From NCBI GenBank assembly GCA_959606905.1, contig CAUHML010000026.1:1-42284 (forward strand): DNA of 42,284 nucleotides, written 5' to 3'. The translations under genes and the position numbers were made by a program. Shown here piece after piece: positions 7,342 through 16,999 of the stretch. The notes beneath the pieces were generated by a model. The model did not search any database. It was not told the DNA's origin and saw only the letters and a program-made list of their open reading frames with translations. The stretch's first letter is position 1; each line of letters begins with the position of its first letter. This DNA comes from an uncultured Bacteroides sp. GTDB lineage: Bacteria > Bacteroidota > Bacteroidia > Bacteroidales > Bacteroidaceae.

Positions 7342-7566
7342 ATGGATAAAAGAATAGTAGGGACGAACGCCGGAAAGGTCTGGTGTGCCCTAAAGGAAAT
7401 TGGTGAAATTTCAATACCAGAATTGGCGAGAAGATTAAACCTTAGCGTAGAGAGTACAGCATTGGCTGCTGGTTGGCTGGCAAGAGAGAACAAAATTTGT
7501 ATTCAACGAAAAAATGGATTGATTGCTTTATCCGATGAAAGCGCCTTTCCTTTCAGTTTTGGATAG
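7342..7566 (+). CDS. Small winged-helix protein (DUF2582-like)
   Basis: 74-residue protein made of little more than one winged helix-turn-helix domain. KVWCALKEIGEISIPELARRLNLSVESTALAAGWLARENKICIQRKNGLIAL shows helices 1-3 and the wing strands. This matches the small DUF2582-type family common in Bacteroidetes. It may bind DNA or be an accessory protein; no partner is encoded next to it. It has its own leader with an inverted repeat and a strong terminator 93 bp downstream. Confidence 0.85.
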   Translation: MDKRIVGTNAGKVWCALKEIGEISIPELARRLNLSVESTALAAGWLARENKICIQRKNGLIALSDESAFPFSFG

Positions 7567-7658
7567 TATGGATTTTGTAAATGAACGTCATTGAAGTTTT
7601 ATTAGCTTGTTGGTAATAAAATGTCAATACGTATGTATAAAAGTGAAAAGAAAAAATG

Positions 7659-7696
7659 CCGGGGAGTGGATAAATCTGCTCCCCGGTATTTTTTTT
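7659..7696. terminator. Bidirectional terminator
   Basis: CCGGGGAG (7659-7666) pairs perfectly with CTCCCCGG (7679-7686). T tracts follow on both strands: eight T at 7689-7696, and a T-rich run on the minus strand. It serves the convergent winged-helix and aspartokinase-like genes. Confidence 0.9.
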
Positions 7697-7700
7697 CGGG

Positions 7701-9014
7701 TCAGGCTGCGCACTGGTTGCCGAAGAATTGTCTGGACAGTGAGTTGATAAGCTTGTTTTTATCTGTGGTGTGCACAGATAACGTGAAGCAGTGGTCGCTT
7801 CCCCCATAAGAAATGAGAGATACGGGAATGTCCTTGATAGTGTCCATGATGTGGCTTTCTACCTGGGTGCGTTTCCAGTGAAGTGAGCCGATGATGTGTA
7901 TCACGGACATATTTTCGTCTATGACCATTTCGGCATACTTATGCAGTTCCCTTTGGACTATTCGCAGGGTATCACTGCTGGCTGTCAGCATCATGGAGAT
8001 AGATACGTTGGATGAGGCCATTGAAACGACGTTTATTTGATATTTGTTGATGACTTCCAGTAGTTTCCCCATTAGCAGATAGCCGGGCAATACGTTTAAT
8101 GACGTAAAGCGTACAAAGGTGGCCGAGTCCTGCGAAAGTATTGCTTTGACACTGTCTCCTGTGTCATGAGAGGAGATATAGAGCCGTTCGGTTGTCAGGT
8201 CGTGGATATCTGTCAGGCGGATAGCCATGTTGGAGCGTGCCGCAAGGGTGATGCAGTCTGTGTAGAGTAGGTAAACTCCGCTGTTAATCAGTTGTTCGGC
8301 TTCCGTATAGGTCAGTGAGTGCTGCTCTCTCCGGCAGTTCCGGTTTGCATAGATATGATTGATTTGGGTGGATAAGACTATTTCGTCCGCTTGAAAAATG
8401 GTAGCGAGTACTGTTGCGTAGTAGTCGTTACGCCTTTCGCTCATGAAGTCTATTTCACCATATACATTCTTACAGATAGAGAGCGGGGCGACAAAAATGT
8501 CGACATCTTGGTTTTCGTCAATATATTGACGGACAGTTTCCTGGATATAGGGGATATCCGGTTTTCTTTCCAGGTTGATTTGCATAAATTTACCGGCATC
8601 CAGCGTTTGGGCACGAAATCCCTGTTGGCGCAAGCTGTAAGTGAATAAATCACTGGACAGTCCGTATATTTCAGCTTTTATTGTTTTATCAATCAGTAAA
8701 TCAGCTTTGTCCTCTACCAATGCATGTATCTTCTTTATGCACTCCCGGATACGGATTTTCATATCCTGATTCAATTGCGGTTCTGTGATGAGATGATTGG
8801 TCAGGCTATAACAATATTCTTCGATAGCATTAACTGTGGTATGAGAAACTTCGTCTTCTTCGTGGAACCAACTGGCGGAGATAGCCTGCATCCATTCTTG
8901 CAACTGTGTCAATACAGGAAGTACGGCTACATAAGGGTGTTCCTGCCGGATACAGTTGATAACTTGCTTGATATCATCTTCATCTTTAATTTTTTCAAAT
9001 TTGCAAACTTTCAT
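7701..9014 (-). CDS. Aspartokinase-like protein, kinase motifs degenerate
   Basis: 437 residues, the length of a monofunctional aspartate kinase. The N-terminus MKVCKFEKIKDEDDIKQVINCI aligns by eye with MKVxKFGGTSVxxxxxIxxVxxII, but the KFGGTS nucleotide-binding motif has become KFEKIK. ADEIVLSTQINHIYANRN stands where active enzymes have a D-x-x-G-V-x-T-A-D-P-R-like segment. The C-terminal part (about 300-437) looks like the paired ACT domains: VRFTSLNVLPGYLLMGKLLEVINKYQINVVSMASSNVSISMML and PVSLISYGGSDHCFTLSV. I infer an inactive kinase paralogue that may keep an amino-acid sensing role. The gene is isolated, with no diaminopimelate, threonine or methionine genes beside it. Confidence 0.75.
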   Translation of the reverse strand: MKVCKFEKIKDEDDIKQVINCIRQEHPYVAVLPVLTQLQEWMQAISASWFHEEDEVSHTTVNAIEEYCYSLTNHLITEPQLNQDMKIRIRECIKKIHALVEDKADLLIDKTIKAEIYGLSSDLFTYSLRQQGFRAQTLDAGKFMQINLERKPDIPYIQETVRQYIDENQDVDIFVAPLSICKNVYGEIDFMSERRNDYYATVLATIFQADEIVLSTQINHIYANRNCRREQHSLTYTEAEQLINSGVYLLYTDCITLAARSNMAIRLTDIHDLTTERLYISSHDTGDSVKAILSQDSATFVRFTSLNVLPGYLLMGKLLEVINKYQINVVSMASSNVSISMMLTASSDTLRIVQRELHKYAEMVIDENMSVIHIIGSLHWKRTQVESHIMDTIKDIPVSLISYGGSDHCFTLSVHTTDKNKLINSLSRQFFGNQCAA

Positions 9015-9452
9015 CGTTGTCTGGTTATTTATTGGTTGTTACTCTTTTCAAAATGATATGCCTTTTTTCAAAAGGGAATGATTGGATAGCATCATTCTTT
9101 TGCTTTGGAATAGGGTATATCTTTATAAATCAATTTATTAATCTTGTAATTAATACCTTTAAAGTATTTCCTTACTATAAATAATCTGCCAATACCGTAC
9201 CACATTGGGATATGAAGTAAGATTTGCTATCTTTGTAGCGTAATTGTAATTGATTGATAAACTAACGATATTCATCTATTTATGAAACTCTGTATATAGC
9301 TGCACTCAACAAATAGCATACTTTTTTAATAAGGCTATTCAGCTATCCGACAGGCAACTTTCCGTCTGCCGTAAAGTTCTTAAATTGGGTTATGCCGTGG
9401 GACTTTCATTGATAGTTCTGTTTGCACTTTCAATACTAGATACATTCTCAAA
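9015..9452. other. 438-bp divergent intergenic region
   Basis: Apart from the plus-strand promoter at 9228-9235, I see no gene here. Short frames such as ATGAAACTCTGTATATAG at 9282 are too small to support. The leader of the TIGR02757 gene would be about 210 nt and contains a weak inverted repeat (AACTTT with AAAGTT, about 9356-9379). Confidence 0.4.
9228..9235 (+). promoter_or_regulatory. Promoter of TIGR02757 gene
   Basis: TATCTTTG with a partial -33 element (TTG at 9205-9207, near-correct spacing). Confidence 0.6.
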
Positions 9453-10160
9453 ATGACTGAAGATATAAAGAATAAACTTTTGATGTGTGCGGAGATTTAC
9501 CATTGCGCAGACTTTATTACAAGCGACCCGGTACAATTCCCTCATCGCTATACGCTGAAACAGGATATTGAAATCAGTGGCTTGTTGACCGCGATTATGA
9601 GTTTCGGCAATCGCAAACAGATATTGAAGAAAGCAGACGAACTGCACAGGCTGATGGGAGATTCGCCTTATCAGTATGTGCTGTCCCGCCAGTGGGAGGT
9701 CGATTTCCCTTCGGGAGTAACCAATAGCTTTTATCGTATGCTGTCATATGCCGACTTTTATGGATACTTCCGGCGATTATATGCAGCCTATACACAGTTT
9801 GAAAGCTTGGAAGAAACTTTGAATGCGTACTCAGGGATACCTATGGAAAAGTTGTGCTCATTCCTTGAAGTATCCGCTAAAAGTCCTCAAAAGAAACTCA
9901 ATATGTTTTTGCGTTGGATGATTCGCCGGGATTCGGCAGTTGATTTTGGAATTTGGAAGAGCTTTGACCGCAAAGAACTGATTGTTCCTTTGGATACACA
10001 CGTCTGCCGGGTAGCCCATTATTTCAAGTTGACGGATACAGAAACCTTCTCTTTGAAAAATGCCCGTCAGATAACGGCAGCATTGGCTGAGGTTTTCCCG
10101 GATGACCCTTGCCTGGGCGATTTCGCCTTGTTCGGCTTAGGGGTGAATGGGGAGATTTAA
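9453..10160 (+). CDS. TIGR02757 family protein
   Basis: 235-residue cytoplasmic protein of the TIGR02757 (DUF2400) family, which is widespread in Bacteroidetes and of unknown function. Recognisable segments are ITSDPVQFPHRY, ISGLLTAIMSFGNRKQIL, KKLNMFLRWMIRRDSAVDFGIW and LIVPLDTHVCRVAH. The C-terminal DDPCLGDFALFGLGVN is typical of the end of this family. The DTHV segment and helical layout recall helix-hairpin-helix DNA-repair proteins, but that is only a resemblance. The gene has its own promoter and a long leader. Confidence 0.85.
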   Translation: MTEDIKNKLLMCAEIYHCADFITSDPVQFPHRYTLKQDIEISGLLTAIMSFGNRKQILKKADELHRLMGDSPYQYVLSRQWEVDFPSGVTNSFYRMLSYADFYGYFRRLYAAYTQFESLEETLNAYSGIPMEKLCSFLEVSAKSPQKKLNMFLRWMIRRDSAVDFGIWKSFDRKELIVPLDTHVCRVAHYFKLTDTETFSLKNARQITAALAEVFPDDPCLGDFALFGLGVNGEI

Positions 10161-10182
10161 TACATGACCTGATAAAATGAAA

Positions 10183-10242
10183 TTTTCGATTATAACCGGA
10201 AAAGTTGACATAAAACCAACTTTTTTCGGTTATAATCGAAAA
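10183..10242. repeat. Long inverted repeat between convergent genes
   Basis: Arms of about 26 bp (10182-10207 and 10216-10243) pair almost perfectly around a short loop. Each arm is itself a near-palindrome of the form TTTTCG-TTATAA-CGAAAA. It lies between the TIGR02757 stop and the LRR lipoprotein stop and probably acts as a two-way terminator or transcript stabiliser, although no strong T run follows. Confidence 0.65.
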
Positions 10243-10254
10243 ATCAGAGAATTA

Positions 10255-11957
<1,703 letters not shown>

Positions 11958-11987
11958 AATCTTTTCTTTTTTCTAATTTTTCGAATG

Positions 11988-11995
11988 CAAAAGTA
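11988..11995 (-). promoter_or_regulatory. Promoter of LRR lipoprotein operon
   Basis: CAAAAGTA on the plus strand is TACTTTTG on the minus strand, 31 bp before the start codon. No -33 TTTG is present at the usual spacing; the inverted repeat occupies that place. Confidence 0.6.
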
Positions 11996-11998
11996 ATA

Positions 11999-12031
11999 AG
12001 ATTGCATCAAATTCGGGTTGTGATGCAATCT
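11999..12031. promoter_or_regulatory. Perfect 11-bp inverted repeat, candidate operator
   Basis: AGATTGCATCA (11999-12009) and TGATGCAATCT (12021-12031) are exact complements separated by 11 bp, with centres 22 bp apart. The site covers the -33 region of the promoter at 11988-11995, the position expected for a dimeric activator or repressor. The neighbouring TPR/LuxR-like regulator is a possible but unproven binder. Confidence 0.65.
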
Positions 12032-12119
12032 CGCAAATCTAACAATTTGATTTAAAGTGTATTGATATTCAATGGATTATGAAAGATGTATTCTAAGATT
12101 TCTAACACAGGTCTAACAC

Positions 12120-13775
12120 CTATCCGAAAAGTGCTAAAAACAACTCCTTATTGGCTGTTTCTGCCGATTTGATACGTGATTTGAGCCGTGACTTGCGAGC
12201 ATATACATTAGCTACCGTATCTTTCATAAATAAACTGATTACTTGTGGCGAGAAACCTACAAAAATATAACAAAGCAGCCGTATGTCGGCTTCTTTCATT
12301 GCCGGAAAATCATTCCGCAGCTTCTCCATAGCATTATCATGGCAGGTATTTACGATAAGTTCCAGCTCTTGCAACAGTTCATTGTTCTCTGCAAAATCGG
12401 TGATAATCTGTTTCACTTCGTGGAACATGGCAGCCTGTTGTGATGCAGTGTTCTCACGTTCATAGTAAGTCTTTCCCAGTTTGTCAATGATGTCAAAGCG
12501 TGAAGCTATCAAACCTTTTAAATGGTTTTCCGCATTGCGCTGTCCTTCCATGTGTTCCGTCAGGGTTTTGTATTGGGAGTTGGCTTCTTCCGCCAATAGC
12601 AGGTAGTGGTCGGTACGTTCGCGTTGCAGGCGCAGACGTTGACGGATGATATAGTATGCTACCCCTAATATCAGAAAAATTACGCTTGCTACGGCAATCT
12701 CCCAAATAGTACGGTTCTTCATCCGGTATTCGGCAAAATTGGAGCGTTCCTTGAAATAGTCACGTTCCACCATACCAGCGGAGAATTGCATATTCGAGCG
12801 TGTCAGAGAGTCAGTCAGATAGATATAATGATGTATCTTCTCAGTTGCTTTCTCGAAGTTTCTGGCCTGCGCTTCAATCCGATAAGCGGTGTATTGCAGG
12901 TCTGCCATGTCACGTATATCGGTGGAATGTGTTTCTGCAAGTGCCAGATAGTAGCGTGCGCTGTCTATACGGTTTTTCAGTAGATTCACATCTACTAACG
13001 TATGATATCCGTAGAGCGTATCTTGCCGGGCAGAAAGTTCGATACGTTGCAGCAGGTCATGAGGAATTTGTTTCTTGCCTGACACTACATAGAGAGAAGC
13101 AAGATTGGTGAGACTGGCTTTGGCTAACTTATCGTACTTGTGTTCATCGGCCAAATCGAGTGCGGCAGAATAGAGCCGCATGGCTTTCTCCATATCTTTC
13201 GAATTGAAAGTTGCGGCTGCCATATCGAGAGTTGCTTCTGTTTCTTCGCGAGTGTTATCAGACTGCCGGAAGTTATTGCGAGCTTCACGAAAATAATGAT
13301 AAGCCCGGCTATAGTTCATCTGGTCATAATACACTTCACCGATTTGACTGTATAAAAGCCCCGCATAATAAGGCTCATTGGTATCTTTCAGTTTCTCTTC
13401 AACTTTCAGATAAAGGCGTAACGCTCCCGGCTTGTCTCCTGTACGCAGTTTGACTTTTCCCCAATAATAGAGGGTTTTGCATTGACGGCGTAAATCTTTG
13501 GGATGATGTTTGTAATACTCCCAAGCCCGACGAATCAGCGAATCATTTGTTGCTTTGATATGATTCTTGTCTAAAGCCTCTGAATAAAGCAACGCATACT
13601 TGGCCTGTTCAGCCTGGCTACCTTCCGATTTGAGTTGTTGTAATATTGTTAAGGCACTATCCGGCTTATTTTGTATCAGTGCTTCCGCCTCGTCAAGCCG
13701 GGAAATCTGTTCTCTGTTATAACATCCTGTAAAAAAGAGAATTGCTAATAGTTCGAGTATAATTCTGCATTTCAT
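12120..13775 (-). CDS. Membrane-bound TPR regulator with LuxR-like C-terminus
   Basis: 551 residues. The N-terminus MKCRIILELLAILFFTGC is a signal/lipobox sequence. Residues 25-330 are helical TPR-like repeats (PDSALTILQQL, YYAGLLYSQIGEVYYDQMNYSRAYHYFREA, EKAMRLYSAALDLAD). A single membrane helix lies at about 357-377 (IWEIAVASVIFLILGVAYYII), followed by a coiled coil. The C-terminal region (about 495-551: MKEADIRLLCYIFVGFSPQVISLFMKDTVANVYARKSRLKSRI) resembles a LuxR-type HTH. The layout suggests that periplasmic sensing is passed to a cytoplasmic DNA-binding end. It sits directly upstream of the LRR lipoprotein operon and may control it; this is inference. Confidence 0.8.
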   Translation of the reverse strand: MKCRIILELLAILFFTGCYNREQISRLDEAEALIQNKPDSALTILQQLKSEGSQAEQAKYALLYSEALDKNHIKATNDSLIRRAWEYYKHHPKDLRRQCKTLYYWGKVKLRTGDKPGALRLYLKVEEKLKDTNEPYYAGLLYSQIGEVYYDQMNYSRAYHYFREARNNFRQSDNTREETEATLDMAAATFNSKDMEKAMRLYSAALDLADEHKYDKLAKASLTNLASLYVVSGKKQIPHDLLQRIELSARQDTLYGYHTLVDVNLLKNRIDSARYYLALAETHSTDIRDMADLQYTAYRIEAQARNFEKATEKIHHYIYLTDSLTRSNMQFSAGMVERDYFKERSNFAEYRMKNRTIWEIAVASVIFLILGVAYYIIRQRLRLQRERTDHYLLLAEEANSQYKTLTEHMEGQRNAENHLKGLIASRFDIIDKLGKTYYERENTASQQAAMFHEVKQIITDFAENNELLQELELIVNTCHDNAMEKLRNDFPAMKEADIRLLCYIFVGFSPQVISLFMKDTVANVYARKSRLKSRIKSAETANKELFLALFG

Positions 13776-13818
13776 GCTGTGAATGTAATAAAAATATTTC
13801 GAGTTTAGTATGGAATCG

Positions 13819-14144
13819 TCATATCTTTATTGTTCTTATGGTGTTTAATTTTACAACGGTAGGAAAATATGTAAGTTTGGAAGAAGCCTTGAATACATAT
13901 TCACGGTTACCTATTACGAGCCATGCTTTGCCGTTATGGTCTTGCTTCAAAACTTGATGTCGGCTGGTGACACGTATATATTGTTGCCTGGCATTGAGTA
14001 TACGGAAACTGTAAATGTTGGAATAGTCGTTTCGCTGTTTGAGGGCAGATTGAGCCCGTTTCAACATGGTGTAATCAATGTCAGTAGCAAAAAGGCATTG
14101 TTTGGTCCACATTCTTCCCGGGTAATATCGTTTGATTTATTCAT
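13819..14144 (-). pseudogene. Remnant of a LuxR/PAS-type regulator
   Basis: The open frame from 14112 encodes 97 residues. The part FRILNARQQYIRVTSRHQVLKQDHNGKAWL resembles the PAS-like sensor half of Bacteroidetes LuxR regulators, which are normally well over 200 residues with a C-terminal HTH. Here the HTH is absent. A plausible original start lies at 14144 (MNKSNDITREE) in another frame, which stops after 27 codons, so a frameshift near 14100 is likely. The fragment lies between ung and the TPR regulator. An expressed short protein cannot be excluded. Confidence 0.5.
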
Positions 14145-14190
14145 GGTGAATGTTTTGAACGTTGATAGTATATTTTGAGAAGATATTTAT

Positions 14191-14853
14191 TTACCAATCA
14201 ATTTCTTCTATTCCCTTACTACGCAAAAAAGCATTGGCTTTGCTGAAGTGTTTGCAACCGAAGAAACCATATTCGGCAGAACGGGGAGAAGGATGAACGC
14301 TGGTCAGTACCAGATGTTTGCTAGTATCTATCAAAGATAGTTTCTCTTTCGCATAATTCCCCCAAAGCATAAATATCAGATTCTCTCGCTTTTCACTAAG
14401 TTTCCTGATAACTGCGTCTGTGAAGATTTCCCAGCCCATATTTCGATGAGAACCGGTTTCGTGCGCTCGTACGGTAAGAACTGAGTTTAGCGGGAATACG
14501 CCTTGGGCAACCCAGCGATCCAGGTTACCGGAAGCAGGAATTGGTTTTCCCAGGTCTTGATGTATCTCTTTGAATATGTTGTTTAGTGAACCGGGGATAG
14601 CTACTCCCTCAGGTACAGAAAAACAGACTCCGTAATATTGTCCGGGATTGGGATAAGGGTCTTGTCCAAGGATAACTACTTTTACTTTTTCGAAGGGACA
14701 GGAATTGAATATATGAAAAATCTGATGTCCGAGAGGGAGGACGTGTGCCCGTTTATATTCATCTTTGACGAATGTAACCAACTTATCGAAGTATGGTTTA
14801 TCAAATTCTTCTTGTAATTGCTGTTTCCAACTTTGTTCTATTCTGACATTCAT
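14191..14853 (-). CDS. ung: Uracil-DNA glycosylase (family 1)
   Basis: 220-residue base-excision repair enzyme that removes uracil from DNA. The water-activating motif GQDPYPNPGQ (63-72, catalytic Asp65) is intact, as is the uracil-pocket segment YYGVCFSVPEG. The C-terminal HPSPRSAEYGFFGCKHF holds the catalytic His and the minor-groove intercalation loop. Length is normal. A TACTTTTG promoter lies 30 bp upstream on the same strand. It diverges from the RRM-protein gene. Confidence 0.96.
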   Translation of the reverse strand: MNVRIEQSWKQQLQEEFDKPYFDKLVTFVKDEYKRAHVLPLGHQIFHIFNSCPFEKVKVVILGQDPYPNPGQYYGVCFSVPEGVAIPGSLNNIFKEIHQDLGKPIPASGNLDRWVAQGVFPLNSVLTVRAHETGSHRNMGWEIFTDAVIRKLSEKRENLIFMLWGNYAKEKLSLIDTSKHLVLTSVHPSPRSAEYGFFGCKHFSKANAFLRSKGIEEIDW

Positions 14854-14882
14854 GAGGTGCCCCTTAATAAGTTATACAAAGA

Positions 14883-14890
14883 CAAAAGTA
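14883..14890 (-). promoter_or_regulatory. Promoter of ung
   Basis: CAAAAGTA on the plus strand reads TACTTTTG on the minus strand, giving a leader of about 23 nt. Confidence 0.6.
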
Positions 14891-15034
14891 GATATATTGC
14901 GAGAGAATATCAAGAATGAGAGACGAAATTGTGTATTTCACCGATTTAGGGTGAATGGTGTGCTAATAAATGATAATTATCGTCTTTCTTCCGAAAAAGA
15001 ATGAATATAAACGTATTTTTCTGATTTATTACAT

Positions 15035-15042
15035 TATCTTTG
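15035..15042 (+). promoter_or_regulatory. Promoter of RRM-protein gene
   Basis: TATCTTTG lies 128 bp before the start codon. The resulting leader of about 120 nt is A/T-rich and could host autoregulation. Confidence 0.6.
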
Positions 15043-15169
15043 TTCCCAGAGTTTGAGTTACGAATTATTATTGTGTAGTTCTTCTTTTTAATATATTATT
15101 AGCAAGTAGTCCTCTTCTGTAATTATCCTCCTCACTCCAAAATAGTATTTATTTTAATAAAATTTTTAG

Positions 15170-15469
15170 ATGAACATTTACATTTCAGGTTTAAGTTATG
15201 GCACAAATGATGCTGACTTAACAAATTTATTTGCAGAGTTTGGAGAAGTATCTTCTGCTAAGGTTATTTTTGATAGAGAATCTGGTAGATCCAGAGGATT
15301 TGCTTTCGTAGAAATGCCGAATGATACAGAAGGACAAAAAGCAATTGACGAATTGAATGGCGTTGAATATGACCAGAAGGTTATTTCAGTAAGCGTTGCA
15401 CGCCCTCGCACTGAAAGACCGTCTCACGGTGGTGGCCGTGGTGGTTATAATAACTCCAGAAGATATTAA
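15170..15469 (+). CDS. RNA-binding protein with a single RRM domain (RbpB-like)
   Basis: 99 residues. RNP2 (IYISGL, 3-8) and RNP1 (RGFAFVEM, 42-49) mark a single RNA recognition motif (about 1-78). A short Gly/Arg-rich tail, GGGRGGYNNSRRY, follows. Such proteins act as global RNA binders in Bacteroides, which lack Hfq. One, RbpB of B. thetaiotaomicron, is reported to bind small RNAs and affect polysaccharide use. I recall RbpB lying near a helicase and a cold-shock gene, as here, but orthology was not tested. It has its own promoter and a strong terminator, so it is likely monocistronic. Confidence 0.93.
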   Translation: MNIYISGLSYGTNDADLTNLFAEFGEVSSAKVIFDRESGRSRGFAFVEMPNDTEGQKAIDELNGVEYDQKVISVSVARPRTERPSHGGGRGGYNNSRRY

Positions 15470-15478
15470 TACCCGGAT

Positions 15479-15509
15479 AAAAGCAGAAGATTCTGTCTTC
15501 TGCTTTTAT
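15479..15509 (+). terminator. Terminator of RRM-protein gene
   Basis: A perfect 12-bp stem (15479-15490 with 15496-15507) with a 5-nt loop. The second arm ends in TTTT. Confidence 0.85.
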
Positions 15510-15817
15510 ATATAAATTATTTCCGTTTCATGATTCATCGGGAAATCCCTTTTACAGAGAGTTCGAAAAATCATTTTACATTTAAGTTCTGCTAATTCTG
15601 CCTCTTTTGTGTGCAATATCGGAAATTTCTAGTTCTGCACTTTCCATTCTGAAAATAGATTTATTAGACTTTTTTGTAATACAAGCAAGCCTCTGGAAAA
15701 AAGAGCAAAGTTTAATAAGTATAATCACAAGTCTATATCAATATTGACTTCGTCGTGAACATTTATATAAGATATGTTTCTGACGGTTTACTTTCAGATA
15801 TAGCAAAAACAACATTT

Positions 15818-16945
15818 ATGACATTTAAAGAATTAAATATAACCGAGCCGATTTTAAAAGCAATCAAAGAAAAAGGATATACAGTACCGACCCCAATTCA
15901 AGAAAAAGCGATTCCTGCCGCATTGGCAAAAAGAGATATATTAGGTTGTGCGCAGACTGGTACAGGAAAGACGGCTTCATTTGCCATTCCTATCATACAA
16001 CATTTGCAAGTCGTGAGCAAGGAATCTGTCAAGCGTCAGGGTATCAAAGCCTTGATATTGACACCTACCCGTGAACTTGCCCTGCAAATCAGTGAATGCA
16101 TTGACGATTATTCAAAATATACCCGTGTTCGCCACGGAGTGATCTTCGGTGGTGTAAATCAACGTCCGCAGGTTGATATGTTACGCAAGGGAATTGATAT
16201 TCTGGTAGCTACTCCGGGACGTCTACTTGATTTGATGAATCAGGGACATATACATCTGGATACTATTCAGTATTTTGTATTGGATGAGGCTGACCGTATG
16301 CTTGACATGGGATTTATCCATGATATTAAGCGAATATTGCCGAAACTTCCGAAAGAAAAGCAAACCTTGTTCTTCTCGGCAACAATGCCTGACACCATTG
16401 TTACTTTAACCAAATCTCTGTTGAAGAATCCGGTGAAGATTTACATAACACCGAAATCGTCTACTGTGGACTCTATCAATCAGGTTGTGTACTTCGTAGA
16501 GAAGAAAGAGAAAAGCCAATTATTAATTTCAATTTTGCAAAAAGCAGAAGATCAATCGGTACTTATCTTCTCGCGTACGAAGCATAATGCCGATAAGATT
16601 GTTAAGATATTAGGTAAGGCTGGGATCGGTAGTCAGGCTATACACGGAAATAAGAGTCAGGCGGCAAGACAGTCCGCATTGGGTAATTTTAAGTCGGGGA
16701 AAACCCGGGTTATGGTTGCTACTGATATTGCTTCCAGAGGAATCGATATAAGTGAGTTGCCTATGGTTATTAATTATGATCTCCCGGATGTTCCCGAGAC
16801 GTATGTACATCGTATCGGTCGTACAGGAAGAGCTGGAAATACAGGGACAGCACTTACATTCTGTTCGCAGGAAGAACGTAAACTGGTTAATGATATTCAG
16901 AAGTTGACCGGTAAGAAACTCAATAAGGCTAATTTCACTTTTTGA
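15818..16945 (+). CDS. DEAD-box RNA helicase (RhlE-like)
   Basis: 375 residues from the ATG at 15818. A GTG at 15755 would add 21 non-conserved residues ahead of the usual start MTFKELN. ATP-dependent RNA unwinding is indicated by the Q motif (about 22-28, VPTPIQE), motif I AQTGTGKT (45-52), PTRELA (83-88), DEAD (156-159), SAT and HRIGRTGRAG. The protein ends soon after the second RecA domain with no long basic tail. It follows the RRM gene after about 300 bp of leader and is followed 45-54 bp later by a cold-shock-domain gene. Both are probably used for RNA remodelling, for instance at low temperature or in ribosome assembly. Confidence 0.93.
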   Translation: MTFKELNITEPILKAIKEKGYTVPTPIQEKAIPAALAKRDILGCAQTGTGKTASFAIPIIQHLQVVSKESVKRQGIKALILTPTRELALQISECIDDYSKYTRVRHGVIFGGVNQRPQVDMLRKGIDILVATPGRLLDLMNQGHIHLDTIQYFVLDEADRMLDMGFIHDIKRILPKLPKEKQTLFFSATMPDTIVTLTKSLLKNPVKIYITPKSSTVDSINQVVYFVEKKEKSQLLISILQKAEDQSVLIFSRTKHNADKIVKILGKAGIGSQAIHGNKSQAARQSALGNFKSGKTRVMVATDIASRGIDISELPMVINYDLPDVPETYVHRIGRTGRAGNTGTALTFCSQEERKLVNDIQKLTGKKLNKANFTF

Positions 16946-16954
16946 AATTAGCCT
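16926..16954 (+). terminator. Hairpin overlapping the helicase stop codon
   Basis: An 11-bp perfect stem (16926-16936 with 16944-16954) contains the TGA stop (16943-16945) at its loop edge. No T tract follows, so it may be an attenuator or RNA-processing stabiliser between the helicase and the cold-shock gene rather than a full terminator. Confidence 0.6.
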
Positions 16955-16999
16955 CTTACATTATTCATTAAAAATAAGTATAAATTAAATATGATTTCT

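Noticed and set aside
15755..15817. Upstream GTG start of the DEAD-box helicase
   Set aside because: The extra 21 residues are not family-like and the ATG at 15818 begins exactly at the usual N-terminus.
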